Part shown: positions 17,938 through 26,487 of the stretch, piece after piece
How the letters are laid out: the number at the start of each line of letters is the position of its first letter
How positions within the stretch are numbered: position 1 is the stretch's first letter
Source of the DNA: Streptomyces sp. NBC_01750
GTDB taxonomy: Bacteria; Actinomycetota; Actinomycetes; Streptomycetales; Streptomycetaceae
Reading direction: 5' to 3'
Assembly (NCBI RefSeq): GCF_035918095.1
Contig: NZ_CP109137.1
Span: 7,008,001 to 7,072,000, forward strand
Length of the DNA stretch: 64,000 nt
Program-made: the position numbers and the translations under genes
Notes under the pieces: model-generated
What the model was told of the DNA's origin: nothing
Seen by the model: only the letters and a program-made list of their open reading frames with translations
Database searches by the model: none

Positions 17938-19875
17938 TCATTCACCGGCCCTCACAGGGGTTGTCCCGGAGGTCGTCAGCAGCGCCTCGAGCTCGTCGCC
18001 GAGGATCGACACGCCTTCCTGCGTGAGCAGGGACTCCGGATGGAACTGCAGAGAACGCAAGGAAGGACCGCGAAGGGCGTGCACCTCACCGTTCTCCGGG
18101 TCCCGACTGACCTCGACGCCTTTGAACCGGTCGTCGGCCGACACAGCGGCGAAGGTGTTGTAGAAGCCCACAGGGGTACGGCGGCCGAACAGGTCGATCT
18201 CGCGTTGCACCCCTTGGTTGGGCGGATCCTTGCGGATCAGTTCGAGTCCCAGCACCCCGCACACCACCTGATGTCCCAGGCATACCGCCAGGAAGGGCCG
18301 TCGTTCGTCCATGAGCCGGCGGACAGTGCGGCGCAGCGCGGCGATCTTGGGGGCGTCGAAGTCCCGTGGATCGCCGGGGCCGGGGCCCACGATGACAAGG
18401 TCGAAGTCGTCAGGCTCGTAGGGTTCGTCGAACCTGCGCGTGGTGACCTCAGGTCCGAGCGCGCGCAGTTGATGCCTGAGCATCTCGGTGAAGGAGTCCT
18501 CGCCGTCCACCACGAGCACACGGTGGCCGGCCAGCGCTTCGCGGTGGTACCCGGCGTCACCCGGGGGCTCCAGCCAGAACCGGGAGAGTGTGACGTTGCG
18601 CCGGGCCAACGCCTCGCGGACCTGCGGGTGTCCGGCGATGCGGGGTGAGCGGCGAGAGGTGCCCGGGGGATGCGGTTGCGTGCCGTGCACGGCATCCAGC
18701 AGGGCAGCGGTCTTCGCGCGGGTCTCGGCGACCTCGGAGTCCGGATCGGAGTGGCGGACCAGCGTCGCTCCGACACCGATCCGCAGCCGGCCCTCCGCTC
18801 CGATGTCCGCCGTACGGATGAGCAGTGCCGAGTCGAGCTGCCGGGCGCCGGAATCGTCGCGGCCGATCAGCGCGAGCACTCCGCTGTAGTAGCCGCGCCC
18901 CTCGGGCTCGTAACGCTTGATGACACGGCAGGCGTTCTCCAGCGGGCTGCCGGTGACCGTGGGGACGAACATGGTCTCCCGCAGGATTTCCCTGACGTCC
19001 CGTGAACTACGCCCGGTCAGCACGTATTCGGTGTGCGCGAGCCGGGTCATTTCCTTGAGGTACGGGCCCGAGGTCCGCACGCCGGGTTCGCAGATCCGCG
19101 CCATCATCTTGAGTTCCTCGTCGACCACCATGTACAGCTCGTCGGTCTCTTTGGGGTCGGCCAGGAAACGCAGGACGTCGGGCACCGTGGGCCCGGCCGG
19201 CGGGTGGCGGTATGTCCCGCTGATCGGGTTCATCCTCACCGTGCCGGCTGTCAGGCTGACGTGCCGCTCCGGGGTGGCGCCCACCAGGGTGCGCGAGCCC
19301 GTGTGAATGAGGAACGTCCAGTAGGCGCCCACCTCGCGGGCGAGGAGGCGGCGGAACACCGTGAGTGCGGCGTCGGTGACAGAACCCTCCACCGTGGCTA
19401 CGAACGACCGTCTGATGACGAAGTTGGCGCCCTCGCCCCTGCCTATCTCTTCACTGAGGATCTTGCGGACGATGGTCCCATAGGCCCCGTCGTCGATGTC
19501 GAACTCCCCGCCGTTCAGGTCGATCGGCCGGTCCGGGATCCTCTCCAGCAGTGCGGCGGAACCCATGGTGGCCTGTTCCCCGACGCTCATGGCGAGCAGC
19601 GGCGTCCGGTCGTCCTGGTACTCGAATCCACGCTCGGCGATCTGGCGGTACGGAATGAGTACGACCATTTCGTGCCGGGCCTGACCGGCCGGCCCCTGGC
19701 CCTCCTTCTGCTCCTGCGTCACCGGAAGCTCCGCGAGAGTCGGCACCTCGAGAACGTCGCCGACGAGGATCTCGACCTGATCGCGCCCGGCCGAAGAGGG
19801 GCGGTGCAGCAGCGCGAAGGGGGGTGCGTCGGGGGTGAGCAGGCTGTCGAGACGCGCAGTGTCCATGTCGCTCAC
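17938..19875 (-). CDS. Fused chorismate aminase: anthranilate synthase or ADIC synthase (TrpEG/PhzE type)
   Basis: 645-aa fusion of a chorismate-utilising domain (about residues 1-410, with MNPISGTYRHPP, DEELKMMARIC and GSPLENACRVIKRYEPEGRG) and a class I glutamine amidotransferase (about 455-645, nucleophile Cys in AVCLGHQVVCG, His-Glu in FHPESLL). It converts chorismate and glutamine to anthranilate or 2-amino-2-deoxyisochorismate; motifs do not decide between the two. The GTG at 19875 is chosen for its GGGAG site; an ATG lies 9 bases further in and the open frame extends to 19899. It leads the minus operon and is divergent from a DAHP synthase gene, showing dedicated aromatic precursor supply. 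Confidence 0.88.
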   Translation of the reverse strand: MSDMDTARLDSLLTPDAPPFALLHRPSSAGRDQVEILVGDVLEVPTLAELPVTQEQKEGQGPAGQARHEMVVLIPYRQIAERGFEYQDDRTPLLAMSVGEQATMGSAALLERIPDRPIDLNGGEFDIDDGAYGTIVRKILSEEIGRGEGANFVIRRSFVATVEGSVTDAALTVFRRLLAREVGAYWTFLIHTGSRTLVGATPERHVSLTAGTVRMNPISGTYRHPPAGPTVPDVLRFLADPKETDELYMVVDEELKMMARICEPGVRTSGPYLKEMTRLAHTEYVLTGRSSRDVREILRETMFVPTVTGSPLENACRVIKRYEPEGRGYYSGVLALIGRDDSGARQLDSALLIRTADIGAEGRLRIGVGATLVRHSDPDSEVAETRAKTAALLDAVHGTQPHPPGTSRRSPRIAGHPQVREALARRNVTLSRFWLEPPGDAGYHREALAGHRVLVVDGEDSFTEMLRHQLRALGPEVTTRRFDEPYEPDDFDLVIVGPGPGDPRDFDAPKIAALRRTVRRLMDERRPFLAVCLGHQVVCGVLGLELIRKDPPNQGVQREIDLFGRRTPVGFYNTFAAVSADDRFKGVEVSRDPENGEVHALRGPSLRSLQFHPESLLTQEGVSILGDELEALLTTSGTTPVRAGE

Positions 19876-20170
19876 TATTGCTCCCAATCGGGAATTCACC
19901 AGAACCGGTTACAACCAACGGCCCGTATCCGTGGCGTAATTTTTGCATCAGGGCGGCATGTGGGCCACTACTCACACGAGTAGGGAGGTTCGCCCCGGAC
20001 GGCCGTGTCAACAAATCTTGACTGCTCGCATGAGTAGCCCCACTCACCTTGTATCCGGCTAGAGTCGGAGTTCATTCGCCCCGTCGAGCCGGGGGCGGAA
20101 ATGTCGTTGATTCGACTGCTGGGTTACGAGCATTTGGAGAAACGTTGAAGGCGATACACGGGCAGTCGAC
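19876..20170. promoter_or_regulatory. Divergent promoter region of the second biosynthetic cluster
   Basis: About 295 bases separate the two divergent operons. It is AT-richer than its surroundings and contains the paired palindromes at 19968-20037, a TTGACT hexamer at 20019-20024 and TATCC/TAGAGT-like boxes near 20051-20065 that could belong to the rightward promoter. Confidence 0.6.
19968..20037. promoter_or_regulatory. Pair of 16-bp palindromic operator-like sites
   Basis: CTACTCACACGAGTAG at 19968-19983 is a perfect 6-4-6 inverted repeat. CTGCTCGCATGAGTAG at 20022-20037 is the same palindrome with one mismatch. Their centres are 54 bases apart, close to five helical turns, between divergent operons. 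This is what one expects for cooperative binding of a dimeric regulator, although the regulator is not known. Confidence 0.7.
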
Positions 20171-21394
20171 ATGGCCAGGTGTCTCATGAACGTCGCCATA
20201 AGGTGGGCCGGTCTCACCGAATCGGACGCCACACTTTCCGAGCACGAAATCCGCTCCTGGCGGTCCTGGCCGGCCCTGCAGCAGCCCGACTGGGGCGACG
20301 ACTGGCTCGTCGCCGAAGTCGGCAGAGGTCTCGCGAGCCTGCCGGAACTCATCGACGGCGACGAGACCAGGGTGCTGCGGCAGCTTCTCTCCGAAGTGGC
20401 CGACGGACGCCGCCAGGTGATCCAGGCCGGGGACTGCGCGGAGGACCCGGCGGAGTGCACCCCCCGCCATCTCGCGCGCAAGGTCGGCCTGCTCGACGCC
20501 ATGGCGGGGGTCATGCGCATCGGTACCGGTCAGCCGGTGATCCGGGTCGGCCGTATAGCCGGGCAGTTCGCCAAACCCCGGTCCAGTCCGACGGAGTACG
20601 TGGACGGCGCGGAGCTCCCCGTCTACCGCGGGCACCTCGTCAACAGTCCGCGGGCCACGGTGGAAGACCGCAGGCCCGACCCGATGCGCCTGCTGGCCTG
20701 CCACCGGGCCGCGGGCTCCGCGACGGCGTATCTGCGCAGGCAGCAGGATGCCTCCGGTGCACCGGTGTGGACGAGCCACGAAGCCCTTGTCCTCGACTAT
20801 GAACTGCCGCAGCTCCGCCGCGACCCGGACGGCGGGCTCGTCCTCACCTCCACACACTGGCCGTGGATAGGCGACCGCACCCGCCAGCCGGACGGCGCGC
20901 ATGTGCGCCTGCTGGCGGCGGTGAGCAACCCGGTGGCCTGCAAGGTGGGGCCGAGCATGACGGAGGACGAACTGCTGCGCCTGTGTGAGCTGCTGGACCC
21001 GGACCGGCAGCCCGGCAGGCTCACGCTCATCGCCCGCATGGGCATCGGCGCCGCGGCCGGGCAACTCTCCCGCCTGGCCGCCCGCGTCCGGTCGGCCGGC
21101 CACCCGGTCGTCTGGCTGTGCGACCCGATGCACGGCAACACCGTCCGTGCCACCAACGGCCGCAAGACTCGCCTTCTGTCCTCCATCACCCAGGAGATAC
21201 GGGAGTTCCGGACGGTGCTCGACGGGCTCGGCCTGAACCCGGGAGGCCTGCATCTGGAGACCACTCCGGATTCCGTCGTCGAATGCTTGCCGGACAACTC
21301 GCACATTGATCGCTGCGACGGACCGTATACAACATTGTGCGACCCGCGACTGAACGTGTGGCAGGCCCTGACCGCCGCCGAAGCATGGCACTGA
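20171..21394 (+). CDS. Class II (plant-type) DAHP synthase
   Basis: 3-deoxy-D-arabino-heptulosonate 7-phosphate synthase, 407 aa, first step of the shikimate pathway, condensing PEP and erythrose 4-phosphate. Family motifs are VIQAGDCAEDPAEC, RVGRIAGQFAKPRSSP and VWLCDPMHGNT. It is somewhat shorter than primary-metabolism AroH-II enzymes (about 450 aa), as is common for cluster-specific copies. An ATG at 20186 is an alternative start. Together with the divergent chorismate aminase it raises flux to an aminobenzoate-type precursor. Confidence 0.92.
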   Translation: MARCLMNVAIRWAGLTESDATLSEHEIRSWRSWPALQQPDWGDDWLVAEVGRGLASLPELIDGDETRVLRQLLSEVADGRRQVIQAGDCAEDPAECTPRHLARKVGLLDAMAGVMRIGTGQPVIRVGRIAGQFAKPRSSPTEYVDGAELPVYRGHLVNSPRATVEDRRPDPMRLLACHRAAGSATAYLRRQQDASGAPVWTSHEALVLDYELPQLRRDPDGGLVLTSTHWPWIGDRTRQPDGAHVRLLAAVSNPVACKVGPSMTEDELLRLCELLDPDRQPGRLTLIARMGIGAAAGQLSRLAARVRSAGHPVVWLCDPMHGNTVRATNGRKTRLLSSITQEIREFRTVLDGLGLNPGGLHLETTPDSVVECLPDNSHIDRCDGPYTTLCDPRLNVWQALTAAEAWH

Positions 21395-21407
21395 AAGGAA
21401 CTGTCCC

Positions 21408-21665
21408 ATGTCCGCTGTAAAGAATCAGATTGCCTGCGACCAGCTCCGGGAAATCGTGGCATTGGTTCTTGAGATCGATGTGGCCGACGTTCTTACCGAT
21501 TCACATTTCTACGACGACCTGTCGGCCGACTCCTTGGAGAAGGTGGAAATCGCCGTACGGATCGAGCGGGATTTCGGGGTTTCTCTCGGCGCCGACGAGG
21601 CCGCGGAGCTGAGCAGCGTCGCGGCCGCGCTGGCCCTGCTGCGCGACAAGGGCGTGGTGGGCTGA
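21408..21665 (+). CDS. Acyl carrier protein
   Basis: ACP of 85 aa with the phosphopantetheine serine Ser42 in SADSLEKVEIAVRIE. It is more FabC/AcpP-like than the aromatic-PKS ACP at 8321. The ATG follows GAAAGGAAC, 13 bases after the DAHP synthase stop, and its stop overlaps the first ketosynthase start. It probably carries the starter or extender chain for the KS pairs. Confidence 0.93.
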   Translation: MSAVKNQIACDQLREIVALVLEIDVADVLTDSHFYDDLSADSLEKVEIAVRIERDFGVSLGADEAAELSSVAAALALLRDKGVVG

Positions 21666-22894
21666 TGCCGAGCGCCGCTCACGGCCACGGAGGGCTCGTG
21701 GTCACAGGCATCGGCGCCGTCTCGCCGGCAGGTGTCGGAACTACGGCACTGTGGGAAGCGGTGTCCGGCGGCCGTGTGGCGACGGGCCCGGTGACCCGGT
21801 TCGACGCCTCCGGCTACGCGGCGCGTACAGCGGGCGAAGTCCCGTCGTCCTGTTTGCCGGAACTCGATGCCGCCGTGCCGCCGCACCCCTCACGCGCGGC
21901 CCGCTATCTCGCCGTCGCCACGGCCGAGGCGGTCCGCAGCGCCGCCCTGGTGCCCGGCCGGGTCTCCGGCCGCACCGGTGTCTTCACCGGCACCGTCATG
22001 GGAACGCGCCCGGTACTCGAACACGGGCTCACGGAAACGTCGTTGACGCTCACCGGTACGGAGTGGGCCGAGCCGGAGCGCCTTCTCGACCTCATACCCG
22101 CGGTCGTTGACGTGGACGGCCCCGTGGTCCTTCTCGCCTCGGGCTGCTCCGTGGGCGGGGACGCGATCTCCCGCGGGGCCGCCGCAATAGCCGCCGGTGA
22201 GGTCGAAGTGGCCGTCTGCGGCGGGGCGGAGGAGCTTTCGCAGGAGGTCCTGGCCATGTTCACGAGCCTGCGGGCGCTCGCTCCGGATGTGGCCCGCCCT
22301 TTCGACGCCGACCGCCGGGGGATGCTGCCCTCCGAAGGGGCCGGTGTACTGGTTCTGGAAAGCGCGGAGCACTGCGCCGCCCGCGGCGGCCGGGCCCGGG
22401 CACGGCTGCTCGGCCACGCGTCCGCCGCGGACGCGTACCACCTGACGCGGCCCCGGCCCACCGGCGATGCCGTCGTCGAGGTACTGACCACGTGCCTGAA
22501 GCAGGCCTGGCGCACGGCGGAGCAGGTGGACTGGGTATGCGCGCACGGGACCGGGACACCCGTCGGCGACGGCATCGAGGCGCGGGCGATCACCGCCGCT
22601 CTGGGCACCGTGCCGCGCCGGCCCGTCGTGTCGTCGCTCAAAGGGGCACTCGGCCACCCCCAGGGCGCAGCCGCCGCGTTGGAGGCGGTCGTGGCCGTGA
22701 AGGCACTGCGCGCCGGGAGGATCCCGGGCAACGCCACACTGCGGCGGCCGGACCCCGCGTGCTCCGGCATCGACCTCGTCCCACCGCGGGGGCGCGCGGC
22801 TCACGTCACGACGGTGGCGAGCCTGACCTTCGGCCTCGGCGGCGGAGTGTCCGCGCTCATGCTGGGAAGCGCGGAGGCCGACGATGACGCATAG
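21665..22894 (+). CDS. Ketosynthase alpha, pair 1
   Basis: Beta-ketoacyl synthase of KASII/type II PKS kind, 409 aa. Catalytic Cys161 is in LLASGCSVGGDA, and histidines are in CAHGTGTPVGDG and GALGHPQGAAA, so it should be active. It overlaps the ACP stop by one base and the following KS-like gene by 11 bases. Its sequence is distant from the whiE ketosynthase, closer to enzymes of reduced or polyene-type type II systems than to aromatic ones (inference from motifs, not a search). Confidence 0.9.
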   Translation: MPSAAHGHGGLVVTGIGAVSPAGVGTTALWEAVSGGRVATGPVTRFDASGYAARTAGEVPSSCLPELDAAVPPHPSRAARYLAVATAEAVRSAALVPGRVSGRTGVFTGTVMGTRPVLEHGLTETSLTLTGTEWAEPERLLDLIPAVVDVDGPVVLLASGCSVGGDAISRGAAAIAAGEVEVAVCGGAEELSQEVLAMFTSLRALAPDVARPFDADRRGMLPSEGAGVLVLESAEHCAARGGRARARLLGHASAADAYHLTRPRPTGDAVVEVLTTCLKQAWRTAEQVDWVCAHGTGTPVGDGIEARAITAALGTVPRRPVVSSLKGALGHPQGAAAALEAVVAVKALRAGRIPGNATLRRPDPACSGIDLVPPRGRAAHVTTVASLTFGLGGGVSALMLGSAEADDDA

Positions 22895-23813
22895 CGCCGG
22901 TGTGAGAGTCACCGGACTCGGCGTACGGCTGACAGCGGCCGGGTCACCACAACCGGTCGGCCTGGTCGACTCCCGTACCCCCGAAGGCATACGGGCCGGT
23001 GAGGACGAGACCGCACACGCCCTCGCCGCAGCCACCACCGCGGTCTGTGGCCTCGGCCCGGCCAGGAGCTTACGGACCGGCACGGTATGGGCGAGCTCCA
23101 CAGCGGGCCTCCAGGAATACGCGCAGACCTGCGCCGACATCCCCGCGCTGGGGCCCGGGCGGGTGTCACCGCGCCGCGCGGCGCGGTCGGCGTACACCGG
23201 ACCGGTGACTGCGGTCTCCGTGCGCTTCGGCTTCGACGGTCCCTATCTGAACCTCACCGGGGCACAGGACACAGGCGCGCACGCGGTCGTCGAAGCCGCC
23301 CGCATGATCGAACAGGGCCAGTGTGCACGGGTGTTGGTCGGCGGATCCGCCGCCTGGCCGGCGGTACGTCCCGGCGCGGCCCGGCCACGGTCGGAAGGCG
23401 CCGCGTGCGTCGTCCTGGAGAAGCACCCCGGGACCGGCGGTGGCACGGACGTCCGGCTGCTGGAGCGGGCCCGTGTCGGCCCCGGCGCCGCGGCGCGGGA
23501 CGACGGCCCGGCCTCCTTCATCAGGGGCTGCCTGGAACGCATGGGCGGCAGGCCACGGCGGGTGGTCCTCTCCGCGGCTGCCGGATCCCACATCCCGGCG
23601 GGCGTGGTGTCGCAGCTGTGCGCCGCCCCCTGTCTGGATGTGGAAGCGCGCTGGGGGGATCTCGGCGCCGCCGGCGGTTTCGCCGCGGTGGCCGCCGCGG
23701 TCGCCATGTCCACCCGTCGCCTCCAGAAAAGAAATCCGCACATTCTCGTGCTGGCCATCGGCGCGGGCAATGCCGTCGCCATCGAAGTGACATCGCGAAG
23801 GGGAGGTCGGTAA
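22884..23813 (+). CDS. Ketosynthase beta (chain length factor-like), pair 1
   Basis: Short KS homologue of 309 aa. The residue aligned with the catalytic cysteine is Gln (TGAQDTGAHAV), the classic chain-length-factor substitution, and the HGTGT histidine motif is missing, so it is non-catalytic. It should pair with the KS at 21665. Codon 63 (23070-23072) is a TTA leucine codon, rare in Streptomyces and dependent on the bldA tRNA. The stop codon TAA overlaps the ATG of the ligase gene. Confidence 0.85.
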   Translation: MTHSAGVRVTGLGVRLTAAGSPQPVGLVDSRTPEGIRAGEDETAHALAAATTAVCGLGPARSLRTGTVWASSTAGLQEYAQTCADIPALGPGRVSPRRAARSAYTGPVTAVSVRFGFDGPYLNLTGAQDTGAHAVVEAARMIEQGQCARVLVGGSAAWPAVRPGAARPRSEGAACVVLEKHPGTGGGTDVRLLERARVGPGAAARDDGPASFIRGCLERMGGRPRRVVLSAAAGSHIPAGVVSQLCAAPCLDVEARWGDLGAAGGFAAVAAAVAMSTRRLQKRNPHILVLAIGAGNAVAIEVTSRRGGR

Positions 23814-25351
23814 TGGATCTGGTCGAACGACTGCTGGGCAGGCACATCGAGGCCGGTGGAGGAGAACGGGTCTGCTACGTGGACCCCGACGTCGGTGAGG
23901 TCACCCACGCCCGACTGCACGACGCGGCGCGCGCCTACGCCGGTACGCTCCGGAAACTGGGGGTCCCGCCGGGCACCCGCGGTCTGGTGGTGGCCGACGA
24001 CTCGGTCGCCACCGTGGCCGCCATCCTCGGGCTCTGGTGGCACGGGTGCGTGCCGGTACCGGTGAGCCCCGTACTCTCCGACGCCGAGATCCGCTTCATG
24101 GCCGCGGACAGCGAAGCCGGATTCGCCCACTTCGACGCCCCGGCAGCGAAACAGCGCACGCTGGAAGAGGAGTTCGCCTCCCTGCCCTTCACAACGGGGG
24201 ACCAGGGCAGGGCCGTGTTCACGGCCGGCGGGTCCCCGGAGCCGGACCCGGAGCCGTCCCCGGAGCCGTCCCCGGAGCCCGTGCAGTGGCCAGCGGGCCG
24301 TCCGGCACTGGTGCAGTACACCTCCGGGAGCACCGGGGCACCCAAGGGCGTCCTGCACGCCGCGACGGGCATCGAGGCGGTCCTCTCCGGAATCGGAAGC
24401 ACGCTGCGGCTGCGCCAGGACGACGTCGTCCTGTCCACCGCCAAGCTGTCCTTCGGCTACGGCTTCGGGAACTCGGTGCTTCTTCCACTGGCCGCCGGTG
24501 CGCGCACCATACTGCTGCGCGGCTCCGTGGACGCCCATGTGGTCTCCAGCAGCCTGCGCCGACACCGCCCGACCGTGTTCTTCTCGGTGCCCCGTATGTA
24601 CGCCGCGCTGCTGGCGCTCGCGGACAGCCACGGACCCGAGGGGTTCGCTTCCGTACGACTCGCCGTCACCGCGGGCGAGCACTGCCCCGCGCAGCTCGGC
24701 GAGCGGATCCGGAGCACTTTCGGCGTGCCACTGGTCAACGGGCTGGGGGCCACCGAGGCGCTGCACATCGTCGTCGCGACCCCGCCTTCGCAGATCACGC
24801 CGGGCGCGACCGGCCGCGCGGTCCCGGGCATCGAGGTGACGGTGCGGGACGACGACGGGCTTACGGTCCCCGACGGGACCGAGGGGCGGCTGCACATCGC
24901 GGGCCCCTCGGTGGCGCTCGGCTATCTCAACCGGGTCGAGGCGACGCGCCGGACCTTCGCCGAGGGAGGCGCTTACACCAGTGACATCGTCCGGCGTACG
25001 GAGGAGGGAGAAATCTGGCACCTGTGCCGCGCCGACGACGTACTGAACCTGGGCGGGTACAAGGTCGCTCCGGGCGAGATCGAGACCGTGGTCCGCGAGA
25101 CCGACCAGGTCGCGGAGTGCGCGGTGGTCGCGAGCGCCGACGAGCACGGTCTCGAACAGGCCGTCGTCTACGCCGTACCGGTGGCCGGGGCGGACCACGC
25201 CGCTGTGCGCAAGGCGATCCTGCTGTCGATCCGCAAACGCCTCGCCCCGTTCAAACGCCCCTCCCGGATCGAAGTGATCGACGTCCTGCCGGTCACCTCC
25301 ACCGGCAAGCTGGCCCGGCACGAGCTGCGTGAGTCGGCGGGTCGCCGATGA
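23813..25351 (+). CDS. Benzoate-CoA-ligase-like AMP-forming enzyme (aryl starter activation)
   Basis: ANL-superfamily adenylating enzyme, 512 aa. It has the P-loop VQYTSGSTGAPKG, the benzoate-ligase-like AKLSFGYGFGNSVLLPL stretch, NGLGATEALH, and the C-terminal lysine in VTSTGKLARHE. This subgroup activates benzoate and substituted benzoates. With the chorismate aminase nearby, the likely substrate is an aminobenzoate loaded onto CoA or ACP (inference). A Pro-Glu repeat (24231-24288) sits just before the P-loop and is unusual. The ATG overlaps the upstream stop; a longer frame from 23087 is a shadow. Confidence 0.85.
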   Translation: MDLVERLLGRHIEAGGGERVCYVDPDVGEVTHARLHDAARAYAGTLRKLGVPPGTRGLVVADDSVATVAAILGLWWHGCVPVPVSPVLSDAEIRFMAADSEAGFAHFDAPAAKQRTLEEEFASLPFTTGDQGRAVFTAGGSPEPDPEPSPEPSPEPVQWPAGRPALVQYTSGSTGAPKGVLHAATGIEAVLSGIGSTLRLRQDDVVLSTAKLSFGYGFGNSVLLPLAAGARTILLRGSVDAHVVSSSLRRHRPTVFFSVPRMYAALLALADSHGPEGFASVRLAVTAGEHCPAQLGERIRSTFGVPLVNGLGATEALHIVVATPPSQITPGATGRAVPGIEVTVRDDDGLTVPDGTEGRLHIAGPSVALGYLNRVEATRRTFAEGGAYTSDIVRRTEEGEIWHLCRADDVLNLGGYKVAPGEIETVVRETDQVAECAVVASADEHGLEQAVVYAVPVAGADHAAVRKAILLSIRKRLAPFKRPSRIEVIDVLPVTSTGKLARHELRESAGRR

Positions 25352-26487
25352 GCTGGGACATCACGGGTATCGGTGCCGTCGCGGGCATCGGCAATGACCC
25401 GTACGAGATCTTCGACTCGCTGTGCGCGGGGCGGAGTGGCCTGGCCCGGCTGCGCGCGTTCGATCTCGGCAAGTACCGTGCGCAGCACGCGTACGAGATC
25501 GACGACCGTACCGGACCCGGGCACGACCAGCCGTTGCGGGCCACCCGCTGGCTCAAGACCGCGGTGGCGCAGGCCCTGGCCGACGCCGGGCTCGACGAGG
25601 ACCCGGGCTCCTGCCCCGTACTCGTCGGCACCACCTTGCGCGAGCAGCGCTCGGCCGAGCTGTGGTGGCGGCACAAGATGCCGCTCGCTCCGTCCGACCT
25701 GCACTTCGGCACAGCGCTGCGGGAGCGCTTCGGCTCGTCGCAGACCTACACCTTCGCCAACGCCTGCGCCGCCGCGCTGTACGCGCTCGGCATGGCCACC
25801 GACATGATCGAACTGGGCCTCGCCGACGCCGTCGTGGTGGCGGGCACGGACTCGATCACCGAGAGCGCCTACGGCGTGCTCGACCGGGTACAGAACGAGA
25901 CGCCCCGGGCGCTGCGCCCGTTCGACCGGGCACGCAACGGGATGCTCATGGGCGAGGGAGCCGTCGCCGTCGTCGTGCAGCGAACGGGAGCCCGGCCGGG
26001 CGGAGTTCACGCCGTCCTTCGCGGGGTGAGCATGAACTGCGACGCGAGCCATCCCACCGCGCCCGACCCCAGGACCATCGCGACGGCCGTTCACGATGCG
26101 TACCGGCGGGCGGACGTGAAGGCCGCCGACATCGATCTGGTGATGCTGCACGGTAGCGGCACCCAGCTCAACGACGCCGCCGAGGCGACCGCACTGTCGG
26201 ACGTGTTCGCCGGCACGGGCGCCGATCCACTGCTGACGGCGATCAAGTCGATGACCGGACACACCCTCGGCGGTTCCGGTCTGCTCAGTCTCATCATGGC
26301 CGCGCTCTCGCTCCACCGGGGCGTCGTACCGCCGGTGCTCGGACTCGACGACCCGATCGAGGAGGCGGCCGGGCTGCGTCTGGTACGCGACCGGGCGGCC
26401 ACCGCCGACCTGGCAACCGCGCAGGTGAACGCCTTCGGATTCGGTGGGATCAACGCAGTGGCCATCCTGGAGAAGGGGGCGTCATGA
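25348..26487 (+). CDS. Ketosynthase alpha, pair 2
   Basis: Beta-ketoacyl synthase of 379 aa with catalytic Cys140 in TFANACAAALYALG and histidines in MLHGSGTQLND and SMTGHTLGGSG. The set is complete, so it should be active. It overlaps the ligase stop and the next KS-like gene by 4 bases each. Its position directly after the aryl-CoA ligase makes it a candidate for the first condensation on the aryl starter (inference). Confidence 0.9.
   Translation: MSWDITGIGAVAGIGNDPYEIFDSLCAGRSGLARLRAFDLGKYRAQHAYEIDDRTGPGHDQPLRATRWLKTAVAQALADAGLDEDPGSCPVLVGTTLREQRSAELWWRHKMPLAPSDLHFGTALRERFGSSQTYTFANACAAALYALGMATDMIELGLADAVVVAGTDSITESAYGVLDRVQNETPRALRPFDRARNGMLMGEGAVAVVVQRTGARPGGVHAVLRGVSMNCDASHPTAPDPRTIATAVHDAYRRADVKAADIDLVMLHGSGTQLNDAAEATALSDVFAGTGADPLLTAIKSMTGHTLGGSGLLSLIMAALSLHRGVVPPVLGLDDPIEEAAGLRLVRDRAATADLATAQVNAFGFGGINAVAILEKGAS

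Noticed and set aside
17938..19875. Phenazine cluster hypothesis based on the PhzE-like aminase
   Set aside because: No PhzB, PhzD, PhzF or PhzG homologues are present; the aminase fits precursor supply for the type II PKS cluster better.
23243..25321. Minus-strand open frame of 692 codons
   Set aside because: It is antisense to the KS-beta and ligase genes and has no recognisable domain; the plus-strand genes carry catalytic motifs.
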